Source of the DNA: Streptomyces sp. NBC_00659
GTDB taxonomy: Bacteria > Actinomycetota > Actinomycetes > Streptomycetales > Streptomycetaceae
Direction: 5' to 3'
DNA: 64,000 nucleotides
NCBI RefSeq assembly: GCF_036226925.1
Contig: NZ_CP109031.1
Coordinates: forward strand, 5,952,001-6,016,000
Positions 9,176-17,259 of the stretch are shown here, piece by piece (position 1 is the stretch's first letter; the number at the start of each line of letters is the position of its first letter). A program made the position numbers and the translations under genes. The notes beneath the pieces were generated by a model. The model searched no databases. It saw only the letters and a list, made by a program, of their open reading frames with translations, and was not told where the DNA came from.

Positions 9176-9339
9176 TCTGGCCCATGTCATGCTCGTGTAT
9201 CGACTGTTGGAGCGCTCCCACTCGTCTCCCGGGCACAACGAAAGCCCTCGCGGGCGACGCCCGGGGCCCAAGTGGTCATCTGCGTAGTCGTACCGCTCTT
9301 CTCTGTGATCGCGCTGTGTCGCGCCCGGGGGCGGCCCCT

Positions 9340-9355
9340 GTGACAGGTCTGTGAC
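9340..9355. promoter_or_regulatory. AfsQ1 box upstream of sigQ
   Basis: GTGAC (9340-9344), six bases, then GTGAC (9351-9355) form a direct repeat. It is a perfect match to the AfsQ1 consensus reported for S. coelicolor. It lies between the divergent afsQ1 and sigQ genes. Confidence 0.82.
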
Positions 9356-9462
9356 AGTCGGGGGACACGGCCATGAAGTGGGCCCGGCAAGCTTTTCGAC
9401 ACAAGGCAGGACGCACGACGGAACGAACCGAAGATCCGGGACTCCACGACGGGGGGCGCGAG

Positions 9463-10257
9463 ATGAACACGCTGCACAGCACCAGCACTAGCGCAGTTGT
9501 CACGCGGCTCCACGACGTCAACCGGGCAGCGGAGAAGTCCGGTGCTGTGAGCCAGCGGGGGTGCGCTCGTAGCGCCGGGCGTCAGCACACCGTGTACATG
9601 ACGGTGGTTGACGGTTTCACGGGGGAGAAGACCACGGCGCCGGCCGCCGTGGGCACGACGGGGGAGAAGGCTCACGGGGGAGCCGCGTACGGGGAGGGCT
9701 CGGGGGAGCGTCGTTCCGGGGCGGGGAGTGTGGAGGCCGAAGCGGCTTTCACCGCCTACGTCCAGGAGCGCCGCGCCTCCCTGTACGCAACCGCCTACCA
9801 CCTGACCGGTGACCGCTTCGAGGCCGAGGACCTGCTGCAGAGCGCGCTGTTCTCGACGTACCGGGCCTGGGACCGGATCAGTGACAAGGCCGCGGTCGGG
9901 GGCTACCTCCGCCGCACCATGACGAACCTGCACATCAGCGCGTGGCGCCGCCGCAAGCTGAACGAGTACCCGACCGAGGAGCTGCCGGAGACGCCCGGTG
10001 ACACGGACGCGATGCGCGGCACCGAGCTGCGCGCGGTCCTGTGGCAGGCGCTGGCCCGGCTGCCCGAACTCCAGCGCACGATGCTGGTCCTCCGTTACTA
10101 CGAGGGCCGCACCGACCCGGAGATCGCGGAGATCCTCGGCATCAGTGTCGGCACGGTGAAGTCCAGCATCTGGCGGTCGCTCCGCCGGATGCGCGAGGAC
10201 GAGGTCCTCAGCTTCGGCCGTGACGAGGAGGAGTCCTTCGGGGAGCTCGTCGCCTGA
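9463..10257 (+). CDS. sigQ: ECF sigma factor SigQ
   Basis: This 264-residue ECF-type sigma factor has region 2 at about residues 92-155 (FTAYVQERRASLYATAYHL...DLLQSALFSTYRAWDRI) and region 4 at about 185-245 (LPELQRTMLVLRYYEGRTDPEIAEILGISVGTVKSSIWRSL). The first 85 residues are low in complexity and not part of the sigma domains; ATG 9601, in MTVVDGFTG, is a later start candidate. ATG 9463 has a G-rich ribosome site. It is divergent from afsQ1/afsQ2; in S. coelicolor SigQ opposes AfsQ1 in antibiotic control. No anti-sigma gene follows. Confidence 0.9.
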   Translation: MNTLHSTSTSAVVTRLHDVNRAAEKSGAVSQRGCARSAGRQHTVYMTVVDGFTGEKTTAPAAVGTTGEKAHGGAAYGEGSGERRSGAGSVEAEAAFTAYVQERRASLYATAYHLTGDRFEAEDLLQSALFSTYRAWDRISDKAAVGGYLRRTMTNLHISAWRRRKLNEYPTEELPETPGDTDAMRGTELRAVLWQALARLPELQRTMLVLRYYEGRTDPEIAEILGISVGTVKSSIWRSLRRMREDEVLSFGRDEEESFGELVA

Positions 10258-10410
10258 AGGTCTGAGGGGGAGCGGTAACAAAGAGACGGGGCCGGCTCCG
10301 GGGGGAGCCGGTGACGGGGGACGTCGGTTCCGGGGGGGGAGCCGACGCCGAACGGGGTCACGGGGAAACGGGTCACGGGGGAAGTCGCCGTGTCACGGGG
10401 GACCACGGGG

Positions 10411-10463
10411 GAAACGAAGAAGGTCCAGGCGGTCGGGGGTCCGCTTGGACCTTCTTTCGTTTC
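10411..10463 (+). terminator. Terminator of sigQ
   Basis: The arms 10411-10427 and 10446-10463 pair over 17 bp with one bulged base, and the downstream arm is T-rich. Between the sigQ stop and this hairpin lie several copies of GTCACGGGG. Confidence 0.8.
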
Positions 10464-10503
10464 CGGGAAGCCTGCGTGCCGGAGTGTGACCGGCGGGGGC
10501 GGG

Positions 10504-11142
10504 TTACGCGGTCGCCGTGGGCGCGGACGCCTGGGGCGCGGACGAGGCGGCCGCCAGCCGGCCGAGCGCCTCGTCCCGGTCGCAGGGGTGGGCGCCCAGA
10601 GCGGCCTGGCGCGCCACGATGGACCGCTCGGAGCGCATCAGCCGCCAGCCGCGCCGCAGCAGGAAGGGCACCGACTTGCGGCCCTCCTTCAGATCCCGCA
10701 CGAAACGGCGCCGGAACGTGGTCACCGCGCCCCGGGACAGGCACAACGCGTCGGCGAGGACACCGAGTTCGCGGCAGCGTTCGACGATCTCGGCGGCGAA
10801 GATCCCCTCCGCGATGAACAGCGGTGCCCCGTCGATGCTCAGGGCCTCGGCCCCGGTACGGGCGCTCAGGGAGATGTCGTAGACGGGGATGGTCGTACGT
10901 CCCGTACGGCACAGGTCCTCGATCGCGGCGACGGCGGTGTCCGCGTCCCACGACCGCGGGTGGTCCCAGTCGATGTCCTCGCTGCCCTCGACCTGGGGCA
11001 GCGTCGGGTCCGTGGCCTCTTTGTAGAAGTCGTCGAGGCGGAGCACGGGGAGGCCGGAAGCGGCGGAGAGAAGGGACTTCCCGGAGCCGGAGGGGCCGCA
11101 GAGCAGCACCACGCGGGCGGGTATCGGGAGAGGGGAACCCAA
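10504..11142 (-). CDS. Uridine kinase-like P-loop kinase
   Basis: The 212-residue protein has a P-loop GPSGSGKS at residues 15-22 and then the uridine-kinase-type RLDDFYK near residue 37, where the Asp binds substrate. AEGIFAAEIV follows near residue 112 and an Arg-rich lid (RRRFVRDLKEGRKS) near 145. The expected activity is phosphorylation of uridine or cytidine with a nucleoside triphosphate, but substrate is not proven from these motifs. The last 25 residues are Ala/Ser-rich and disordered. It is transcribed convergently with sigQ. Confidence 0.82.
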   Translation of the reverse strand: MGSPLPIPARVVLLCGPSGSGKSLLSAASGLPVLRLDDFYKEATDPTLPQVEGSEDIDWDHPRSWDADTAVAAIEDLCRTGRTTIPVYDISLSARTGAEALSIDGAPLFIAEGIFAAEIVERCRELGVLADALCLSRGAVTTFRRRFVRDLKEGRKSVPFLLRRGWRLMRSERSIVARQAALGAHPCDRDEALGRLAAASSAPQASAPTATA

Positions 11143-11392
11143 TGGTCTGTACCTTCTGTGACAGGTCCGGCGGCACCGCGCGTCGGCACGGGCTCCCGCC
11201 TATTATCCCCGGCTTTGCCGAATGTGCGGACGGATGTCGCGCGGATGTGACGAGTGGCGCTGATATGCCTGTTGCCCCGCAGGAGCGAATCCGTCGCCGG
11301 GACCGCCCGGCGACGCATCCCGTCAACTACTCTGCGTGTCGCATCAATTGCACTCCGTTCTTCACTCTCCGCTAGTCAAAGAGGAAAACCTG

Positions 11393-11800
11393 ATGGCGCG
11401 ACACGCAGCCCAGCGGAACACCCTGGCCCGTACGACCGCGCGGATCGCCGCGGCGGTCGGCGTGGTCGCTGCCGGTGCGGCCACGGCCACCCCGGCCTTC
11501 GCCGACACGGCTTCCGCCGTGGACGTCGTACGCACCCGGCCCGCCTCGCTCGGCGACCTCGACCCGCAGGCCGGACTCCAGGCGCTGACCGGGAGCGTGG
11601 GGTATGTCACGGGTCCCGTCGAGAGCCTCAAGCCCAACCCGCTGGCCGGCACCGGTGTGGACCCGCTCGACAACGGCGTGGGCACCCAGCTCGCGGACTT
11701 CAAGCCGCTGTCCTCCAAGGCGCTCACCGGGCCGGTGGCGCAGGCGCCGTCGATCGGCGGCATTCCGGTGCTCGGCCAGGCGACCGGCCTCCTGCACTGA
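11393..11800 (+). CDS. Small secreted protein
   Basis: The 135-residue product has a signal peptide (RTTARIAAAVGVVAAGAATATPAFA, cut near residue 38) with a strong ribosome site (GAGGAA) ahead of ATG 11393. The mature part is about 97 residues, lacks Cys, and is rich in Leu, Gly, Pro and Val (SLKPNPLAGTGVDPLDNGVG, GGIPVLGQATGLLH). It resembles the product at 4595 in composition and in its GIP-containing tail, and may belong to the same family of small exported proteins. No function can be assigned. Confidence 0.8.
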   Translation: MARHAAQRNTLARTTARIAAAVGVVAAGAATATPAFADTASAVDVVRTRPASLGDLDPQAGLQALTGSVGYVTGPVESLKPNPLAGTGVDPLDNGVGTQLADFKPLSSKALTGPVAQAPSIGGIPVLGQATGLLH

Positions 11801-11835
11801 ACCTCGCGCACGGGCCGTCCGCGGCCCCTGGACAT

Positions 11836-11881
11836 GAAGGAGCCGCGCTCCCCCTGGACGGAGGGGAAGCGCGGCTCCTTC
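11836..11881. terminator. Bidirectional terminator hairpin
   Basis: The arm starting GAAGGAGCCGCGCT at 11836 pairs with the arm ending at 11881 over about 18 bp with one mismatch. It lies between the secreted-protein gene and the convergent ALDH operon. A second GC palindrome (GGGGCCCC arms) follows at about 11887-11917. Confidence 0.7.
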
Positions 11882-11954
11882 GTGCGCGGGGCCCCGGGGA
11901 CACGGATCGGGGCCCCGACATCCCGGCGCGTGGTCGCGCGGTGGTGCGGGTGGC

Positions 11955-12884
11955 TCAGTAGGACGAGCCCGAGGCGCCCAGGGAGCCCGTGGGGTGCCAG
12001 ACCGTCTTCGTCTCCAGGAAGGCCGTGAGGCGCCCGGTCCCGGGAGTCCGCGTGTAATCCACAGCCTGTGGACGAAGGACGCGCTTCAGGTTGTCCGCGG
12101 CCGCGATCTCCAGCTCCTTGGCCAGGATCTCGTCCGCGCCGGCCAGGTCGATCGCGTTGACGTCCTGGTGCGCGGCCAGCGGGGCCGCGATCTCCGCGGT
12201 CCGGCCGGACAGGATGTTCACGACACCGCCCGGCACGTCGGAGGTGGCCAGCACCTCGCCCAGCGACAGCGCCGGGAGCGGGGACTTCTCGCTGGCGATC
12301 ACGATCACCGTGTTGCCGGTCGCGATCACCGGGGCGACCACGGACACCAGGCCGAGGAACGACGACTCCTGCGGGGCGAGCACGGTGACGACACCGGTCG
12401 GCTCCGGGGAGGACAGGTTGAAGAACGGGCCCGCGACCGGGTTGCCGCCGCCCACGACCTGGGCGATTTTGTCGGTCCAGCCCGCGTACCAGACCCAGCG
12501 GTCGATCGCCGCGTCGACGACGGCCGCCGCCTTCGCCTTCGACAGGCCCTCCGCGTCGGCCACTTCACGGACGAACTGCTCCTTGCGGCCCTCCAGCATC
12601 TCGGCGACGCGGTACAGGACCTGGCCGCGGTTGTACGCGGTCGCGCCGGACCAGCCGCCGAACGCCTTGCGCGCGGCGACGACCGCGTCACGGGCGTCCT
12701 TGCGGCTCGACTGGGGCGCGTTCGCCAGCCACTTGCCCTTGCCCGCCGCGCCGGCGGCTGATGTCGCTGTGCTCACCTCGTACACCCGGCCGCTCTCGGA
12801 ACGCGGGAACTTGCCGCCCACGTACAGCTTGTAGGTCTTGAAGACGCTCAGGCGCTGCTGCTCGGACTTCTCGGCTGCACTCAT
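11955..12884 (-). CDS. Non-catalytic aldehyde dehydrogenase-fold protein (ALDH16-type second half)
   Basis: This 309-residue protein carries the N-terminal part of an ALDH fold: KTYKLYVGGKFPRSESGR near the start, VLYRVAEMLEGR, and a nucleotide-site region (VIATGNTVIVIASEKSPL). It is much shorter than the usual 480-500 residues and has no cysteine at the catalytic position. Its ATG directly abuts the TAA of the full-length ALDH gene upstream. Bacterial ALDH16 enzymes are about 740-800 residues with a second, non-catalytic ALDH domain, so this looks like that half as a separate gene. A structural or dimerisation role is inferred. Confidence 0.8.
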   Translation of the reverse strand: MSAAEKSEQQRLSVFKTYKLYVGGKFPRSESGRVYEVSTATSAAGAAGKGKWLANAPQSSRKDARDAVVAARKAFGGWSGATAYNRGQVLYRVAEMLEGRKEQFVREVADAEGLSKAKAAAVVDAAIDRWVWYAGWTDKIAQVVGGGNPVAGPFFNLSSPEPTGVVTVLAPQESSFLGLVSVVAPVIATGNTVIVIASEKSPLPALSLGEVLATSDVPGGVVNILSGRTAEIAAPLAAHQDVNAIDLAGADEILAKELEIAAADNLKRVLRPQAVDYTRTPGTGRLTAFLETKTVWHPTGSLGASGSSY

Positions 12885-14342
12885 TTATCGCTCGCCCTCC
12901 GGGCTAGACGGGGCGAGGTACGCCTCGAGGCCGTGACGGCCGCCCTCGCGGCCGAAGCCCGACTCCTTGTACCCGCCGAACGGCGAGGTCGGGTCGAACT
13001 TGTTGAACGTGTTGGACCAGACGACACCCGCGCGGAGCTTGTTCGCCACGGCGAGGATCCGGGAGCCCTTCTCGGTCCAGATGCCCGCCGAGAGGCCGTA
13101 CGGGGAGTTGTTGGCCTTGGCGACCGCCTCGTCCGGGGTGCGGAACGTGAGGACGGACAGCACCGGGCCGAAGATCTCGTCGCGGGCGATGGTGTGCGCC
13201 TGGGTGACGTTCGTGAAGAGCGTCGGGGCGAACCAGTAGCCGGAGGAGGGGAGTTCGCAGGCCGGGGACCAGCGCTCGGCACCCTCTGCCTCGCCCTGGT
13301 CGACGAGCGTGGTGATACGGGAGAGCTGCTCGGCGGAGTTGATCGCGCCGATGTCCGTGTTCTTGTCGAGCGGGTCGCCGAGGCGCAGCGTCGACAGGCG
13401 GCGCTTGAGCGAGTCGAGCAGCTCGTCGTGGATCGACTCCTGGACCAGCAGCCGGGAACCCGCGCAGCAGACCTGGCCCTGGTTGAAGAAGATGCCGCTG
13501 ACGATGCCCTCGACGGCCTGGTCGATGGGGGCGTCGTCGAAGACGATGTTCGCGCCCTTGCCGCCGAGTTCGAGCGTGACCTTCTTGTGCGAGCCCGCGA
13601 TCTGCCGGGCGATCGCCTTGCCGACGGCGGTGGAGCCGGTGAAGGCCACCTTGTCCACGTCCGGGTGCGCGACGAGGGCCGCGCCCGCGTCGCCGTACCC
13701 GGGAAGGATGTTGACGACACCCCTGGGCAGGCCCGCCTGGCGGCAGATGTCCGCGAAGAACAGCGCCGTCAGAGGCGTGGTCTCGGCGGGCTTCAGGACG
13801 ACCGTGTTGCCGGTAGCGAGAGCCGGCGCGATCTTCCACGCCAGCATCAGCAGCGGGAAGTTCCACGGGATGACCTGGCCCGCGACACCCAGCGGGCGCG
13901 GGTTCGCGCCGAAGCCCGCGTGGTCGAGCTTGTCCGCCCAGCCCGCGTAGTAGAAGAAGTGCGCGGCGACCAGGGGGAGGTCCGCGTCGCGGGTCTCCCT
14001 GATCGGCTTGCCGTTGTCCAGCGTCTCCAGGACGGCCAGTTCGCGGCTGCGCTCCTGGATGATCCGCGCGATGCGGAACAAGTACTTGGCGCGCTCGGAG
14101 CCCGGCAGCGCGGACCACTTCACGAACGCCTTCCGGGCGGCCTTCACCGCGCGGTCGACGTCCGCCTCGCCCGCCTGGGCGATCTCGGAGAGGACCTCTT
14201 CGGTGGAGGGGGAGACGGTCTTGAAGACCTTGCCCTCGGCGGCCTCGGTGAACTCACCGTCGATGAACAGGCCGTAGGAGGGGGCGATGTCGACGACGGA
14301 GCGGGACTCGGGCGCCGGTGCGTATTCGAATGCGGAAGCCAT
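12885..14342 (-). CDS. Aldehyde dehydrogenase, catalytic
   Basis: This 485-residue NAD(P)-dependent aldehyde dehydrogenase contains the coenzyme motif PWNFPLLM, LKPAE, FTGSTAVGK, the general base in LELGGKG, and the catalytic Cys in FNQGQVCCAG. EIFGPVLSV is near the C terminus. It starts 6 bp after the deoC stop and abuts the next ALDH-fold gene, giving a tight deoC-ALDH-ALDH operon. DeoC releases acetaldehyde, so oxidation of acetaldehyde to acetate is the most reasonable role here, although the substrate is inferred from context. Confidence 0.92.
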   Translation of the reverse strand: MASAFEYAPAPESRSVVDIAPSYGLFIDGEFTEAAEGKVFKTVSPSTEEVLSEIAQAGEADVDRAVKAARKAFVKWSALPGSERAKYLFRIARIIQERSRELAVLETLDNGKPIRETRDADLPLVAAHFFYYAGWADKLDHAGFGANPRPLGVAGQVIPWNFPLLMLAWKIAPALATGNTVVLKPAETTPLTALFFADICRQAGLPRGVVNILPGYGDAGAALVAHPDVDKVAFTGSTAVGKAIARQIAGSHKKVTLELGGKGANIVFDDAPIDQAVEGIVSGIFFNQGQVCCAGSRLLVQESIHDELLDSLKRRLSTLRLGDPLDKNTDIGAINSAEQLSRITTLVDQGEAEGAERWSPACELPSSGYWFAPTLFTNVTQAHTIARDEIFGPVLSVLTFRTPDEAVAKANNSPYGLSAGIWTEKGSRILAVANKLRAGVVWSNTFNKFDPTSPFGGYKESGFGREGGRHGLEAYLAPSSPEGER

Positions 14343-14348
14343 GATGGA

Positions 14349-15344
14349 TCAGTCCACCGTCACGTAGTCGGGGCCGGAGTAGCGGCCGGTGGCCAGCTTC
14401 TGACGCTGCATCAGCAGGTCGTTCAGGAGCGAGGACGCGCCGAAGCGGAACCAGTGGTTGTCCAGCCAGTCCTCACCCGCCGTCTCGTTCACCACGACCA
14501 GGAACTTGACGGCGTCCTTGGTGGTGCGGATGCCGCCGGCCGGCTTCACGCCGACCTGCACGCCGGTCTGGGCGCGGAAGTCGCGGACGGCCTCCAGCAT
14601 CAGCAGTGTGTTCGCGGGCGTCGCGTTCACGGCCACCTTGCCGGTGGAGGTCTTGATGAAGTCGGCCCCGGCCAGCATGCCGAGCCAGCTCGCCCGCCGG
14701 ATGTTGTCGTACGTCGACAGCTCGCCGGTCTCGAAGATGACCTTCAGCCGGGCGGCGCCCGAGGCCTCCTTCACGGCGACGATCTCGTCGTACACCTTCA
14801 TGTAGTTGCCCGCGAGGAACGCTCCGCGGTCGATGACCATGTCGATCTCGTCGGCGCCCGCGGCGACGGCGTCGCGCACGTCGGCCAGCTTCACGGGGAG
14901 CGCGGCACGGCCGGCCGGGAACGCGGTCGCGACCGAGGCGACCTTCACCCCGGAGCCGGCGACGGCCTCCTTCGCGACGGCCACCATGTCGGGATAGACA
15001 CAGACCGCCGCCGTGGTGGGCGCCGTGCGGTCGGTCGGGTCCGGGAGGACCGCCTTGGCGCCGAGTGCCCGGACCTTGCCCGGGGTGTCCGCGCCTTCCA
15101 GCGTCGTCAGGTCGACCATCGAGATGGCGAGGTCGATGGCGTACGCCTTCGCGGTGGTCTTGATCGAACGGGTGCCGAGCGAGGCGGCTCGCGCCTCCAG
15201 GCCGACCGGGTCGACGCCGGGCAGCCCGTGGAGGAAGCGGCGCAGCGTGCTGCCGGACGCGGTCACGTCGCCGAGTGCGTGGGTGGGGGCACCACCCTGC
15301 TCGAGCGGAGTCGAGAGCTTGGGGGAGGGTGCAGAGGTGGGCAT
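14349..15344 (-). CDS. deoC: Deoxyribose-phosphate aldolase
   Basis: This 331-residue class I aldolase cleaves 2-deoxyribose-5-phosphate to acetaldehyde and glyceraldehyde-3-phosphate. The Schiff-base Lys is in the ADFIKTSTGK motif. VCVYPDMV near the start of the barrel, EIDMVIDRGAFLAGNY, KVIFETGEL and GVKPAGGIRTT follow the family. It is longer than the roughly 220-260-residue E. coli type, with an N-terminal extension. ATG 15344 was chosen because the frame upstream crosses the CTACGCGCGTAG operator at 15364-15375. It heads the operon with the two ALDH-fold genes. Confidence 0.95.
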   Translation of the reverse strand: MPTSAPSPKLSTPLEQGGAPTHALGDVTASGSTLRRFLHGLPGVDPVGLEARAASLGTRSIKTTAKAYAIDLAISMVDLTTLEGADTPGKVRALGAKAVLPDPTDRTAPTTAAVCVYPDMVAVAKEAVAGSGVKVASVATAFPAGRAALPVKLADVRDAVAAGADEIDMVIDRGAFLAGNYMKVYDEIVAVKEASGAARLKVIFETGELSTYDNIRRASWLGMLAGADFIKTSTGKVAVNATPANTLLMLEAVRDFRAQTGVQVGVKPAGGIRTTKDAVKFLVVVNETAGEDWLDNHWFRFGASSLLNDLLMQRQKLATGRYSGPDYVTVD

Positions 15345-15363
15345 GGTCACCAGCCGAGCATAT

Positions 15364-15375
15364 CTACGCGCGTAG
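15364..15375. promoter_or_regulatory. Palindromic operator CTACGCGCGTAG upstream of deoC
   Basis: This perfect 12-bp palindrome lies 20 bp upstream of the deoC ATG and is identical to the sites at 3269 and 22067. Confidence 0.75.
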
Positions 15376-15654
15376 CGGCTGTACAGCCCTGGGTGCGGCC
15401 GAGGGATTTTTTGCCCGCAGGGGCGGGGCGCCGGGCTGACTTCCGGGAACGGACCCTCCGCCCACTCGCAACGAACTGGATCCCCCGTTTCTTCCGCCCC
15501 CTGCCCACAGGCCTTCTTTCGCCCCTCCGCCCCTACCCGACCCACCCTGGGGCTTCCGCCCCAGACCCCGCTCCTCAAACGCCGGAAGGGCTGAAAATCA
15601 CGCCCGTGAGGGCCGACACCCAAGCCCCCCACCCGCAGCCGGGATCCGGCAGGA
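15376..15654. other. Non-coding stretch upstream of deoC
   Basis: No gene is supported here. It includes a block rich in CCCC and ending in CTCAAACGCCGGAAGGGCTG (about 15555-15594), a sequence type common between streptomycete genes. Confidence 0.5.
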
Positions 15655-15767
15655 GGGGCCGTGCCGGTACATCACATGCCCGTCGCTTACGTTCGGATCG
15701 AGCAGCGGCTCCCCGGAAAACTCACGTCTGATCCAACGGCGACGGGCGGATGTACCGGCACGGCCCC
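15655..15767. mobile_element. MITE-like inverted-repeat element, 113 bp
   Basis: The ends GGGGCCGTGCCGGTACATC (15655-15673) and its exact complement (15749-15767) are 19-bp terminal inverted repeats. Inside them GCCCGTCGC and its complement extend the pairing after a 3-base offset. The core carries no gene. I recall near-identical sequences between genes in other streptomycetes, but could not check. No clear target duplication was identified. Confidence 0.65.
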
Positions 15768-15819
15768 GACCCCCCCACCGGAGCCGCACCGCAAACGCCG
15801 GCGCAGCGACGGCGCGGAC

Positions 15820-16677
15820 CTATCCCGCGTGGGCGTCGATCTGCCAGCAGGCCGCTGTGAAGCGGACCTCCGTGTCGTGGACGAACGGGTCGAACGCGGT
15901 GCGGACCGATGCGACGACCCGGGCCCGGGTCGTCTCGTCCGCCTCGCGCAGGGCGATACCGACCGGGCCGAACCGGCTGAAGTACGGGGCCAGCTCCTTC
16001 TCGGGCATGACGCACGCAGCGTCGACGGCCCGGACGCCGATCCCGGCCCACCCGCTCTCCTCCAGCAGCCGGCGCACCTTGCCCGCGTCCGCCAGGGCGA
16101 ACTGCCCCGGCGCGTCGGGATCCCGAGCGGGCAGGTCCGGCATGAGCGGTGCCGCGGCCCGCTCGGCCGTCGTCATGAAAGGGTTCTCCGCGATGTCGCG
16201 CCAGACGATGAACCGCAGCACGGCGTTCTCCTTCGCGGCCCGCCGCAGATTGGTGAAGGCCCGCACCGGATCCGGGAAGAACATGACCCCGAAGCGGGAG
16301 ACGACGCCGTCGAAGGAGGCGGGCTCGAAGACGTGGTCCTGCGCGTCGGCGCGGACGAACGAGGCCCCCGCGCCCTCCCGCTCCGCACGGACCCGGGCCG
16401 CTTCCACCATCGGCTCCGAGATGTCGACGCCGACGCACCGTCCCTGGGGACCGAGCCGGCGCGCGACGGCCACCGTCGTGCCGCCCGTACCGCAGCCGAC
16501 ATCGAGGACCCTGCCCCCCTGCCCCGCCGGAAACGTCTCGACGAGGAGCCTCTCCAGCGGCGCGAACAACGCGTCCACCATGTCCTGGGCCTCGACCCAG
16601 GCGTTCCCCGCCGGTCCGTTCCAGCGTGCCACCTGCTCCTTGCCCAGCGTGTCGCCCGCCCCGCGCTCGGATTCCAT
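15820..16677 (-). CDS. SAM-dependent methyltransferase
   Basis: This 285-residue class I methyltransferase has motif I as VLDVGCGTGGTT near residue 63, an acidic residue at the end of strand 2 (CVGVDISEPM), and FDGVVSRFGVMFF as motif IV. This UbiE/Methyltransf_11 pattern binds SAM; the acceptor substrate is unknown. ATG 16677 was chosen because AGGAGG stands four bases before it; an upstream ATG at 16746 lies inside the regulatory dyad region. The gene is divergent from a MerR regulator, and its promoter has the long spacer typical of MerR targets. Confidence 0.88.
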   Translation of the reverse strand: MESERGAGDTLGKEQVARWNGPAGNAWVEAQDMVDALFAPLERLLVETFPAGQGGRVLDVGCGTGGTTVAVARRLGPQGRCVGVDISEPMVEAARVRAEREGAGASFVRADAQDHVFEPASFDGVVSRFGVMFFPDPVRAFTNLRRAAKENAVLRFIVWRDIAENPFMTTAERAAAPLMPDLPARDPDAPGQFALADAGKVRRLLEESGWAGIGVRAVDAACVMPEKELAPYFSRFGPVGIALREADETTRARVVASVRTAFDPFVHDTEVRFTAACWQIDAHAG

Positions 16678-16739
16678 CACGCCTCCTGTGGTTGCTCTCA
16701 CGGCTGGTTGCCCTCCCGGCCTGGAGATGACACCGTCCT

Positions 16740-16760
16740 CCTTCAAGCCGACTTGAGGTC
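16740..16760 (-). promoter_or_regulatory. MerR-type promoter/operator for the methyltransferase gene
   Basis: On the minus strand a TTGACC -35 box (16755-16760) runs into the dyad CCTCAAG-TCGG-CTTGAAGG. This has the same layout as the soxS promoter bound by SoxR (CCTCAAG-TTAA-CTTGAGG). A 19-bp spacing would put a weak -10 box at GACGGT. Confidence 0.65.
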
Positions 16761-16766
16761 AAGACG

Positions 16767-17207
16767 ATGCCGGACCTGGATATCGCCGAAGTGGCACGCC
16801 GCGCCGGAGTGCCCGCTTCGACGCTGCGGTACTACGAGGAGCGGGGACTCATCGCCCCGGCCGGCAGACGCGGTCTGCGCCGCCAGTACGACCCCGCCGT
16901 GCTGGAACGGCTGGCGCTCATCGCGCTCGGGCGTTCCGCCGGGTTCTCGCTGGACGAGATCGCCCGGATGTTCGCGCCGGACGGACGTCCGCGCATCGAC
17001 CCTCAGGCCCTCGTCGACAAGGCCGACGAGCTGGACCGGACGATCCGCGAGCTCGAGGTCCTGCGCGACTCGCTGCGGCACACCGCCGCCTGTCCCGCGC
17101 CCAGCCACATGGAATGCCCGACCTTCCGCCGGATCATCGGGGCTGTCGTGTCCGGCGTGGTCACGGTGTCCGCGAGACGGTCACCGCGGGCTCCTTCGCG
17201 ACCATAG
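16767..17207 (+). CDS. MerR family transcriptional regulator
   Basis: The 146-residue protein has an N-terminal MerR winged helix at residues 3-70 (IAEVARRAGVPASTLRYYEERGLIAP) and a dimerisation helix at about 78-107. A short C-terminal effector part holds two cysteines, Cys109 and Cys117. It lacks the four-Cys cluster of SoxR, so it is not a [2Fe-2S] SoxR, although its operator dyad resembles the SoxR box. A small-molecule or thiol sensor controlling the divergent methyltransferase gene is a reasonable inference. Confidence 0.9.
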   Translation: MPDLDIAEVARRAGVPASTLRYYEERGLIAPAGRRGLRRQYDPAVLERLALIALGRSAGFSLDEIARMFAPDGRPRIDPQALVDKADELDRTIRELEVLRDSLRHTAACPAPSHMECPTFRRIIGAVVSGVVTVSARRSPRAPSRP

Positions 17208-17259
17208 CGAGACCCCACCGAGCTCAAGCGCGCGGCACACGTCGGGCACAATCGGGACC

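Noticed and set aside
12933..15731. 932-codon plus-strand frame opposite deoC and ALDH genes
   Set aside because: This is the typical GC-rich antisense shadow; the minus strand carries clear enzyme motifs.
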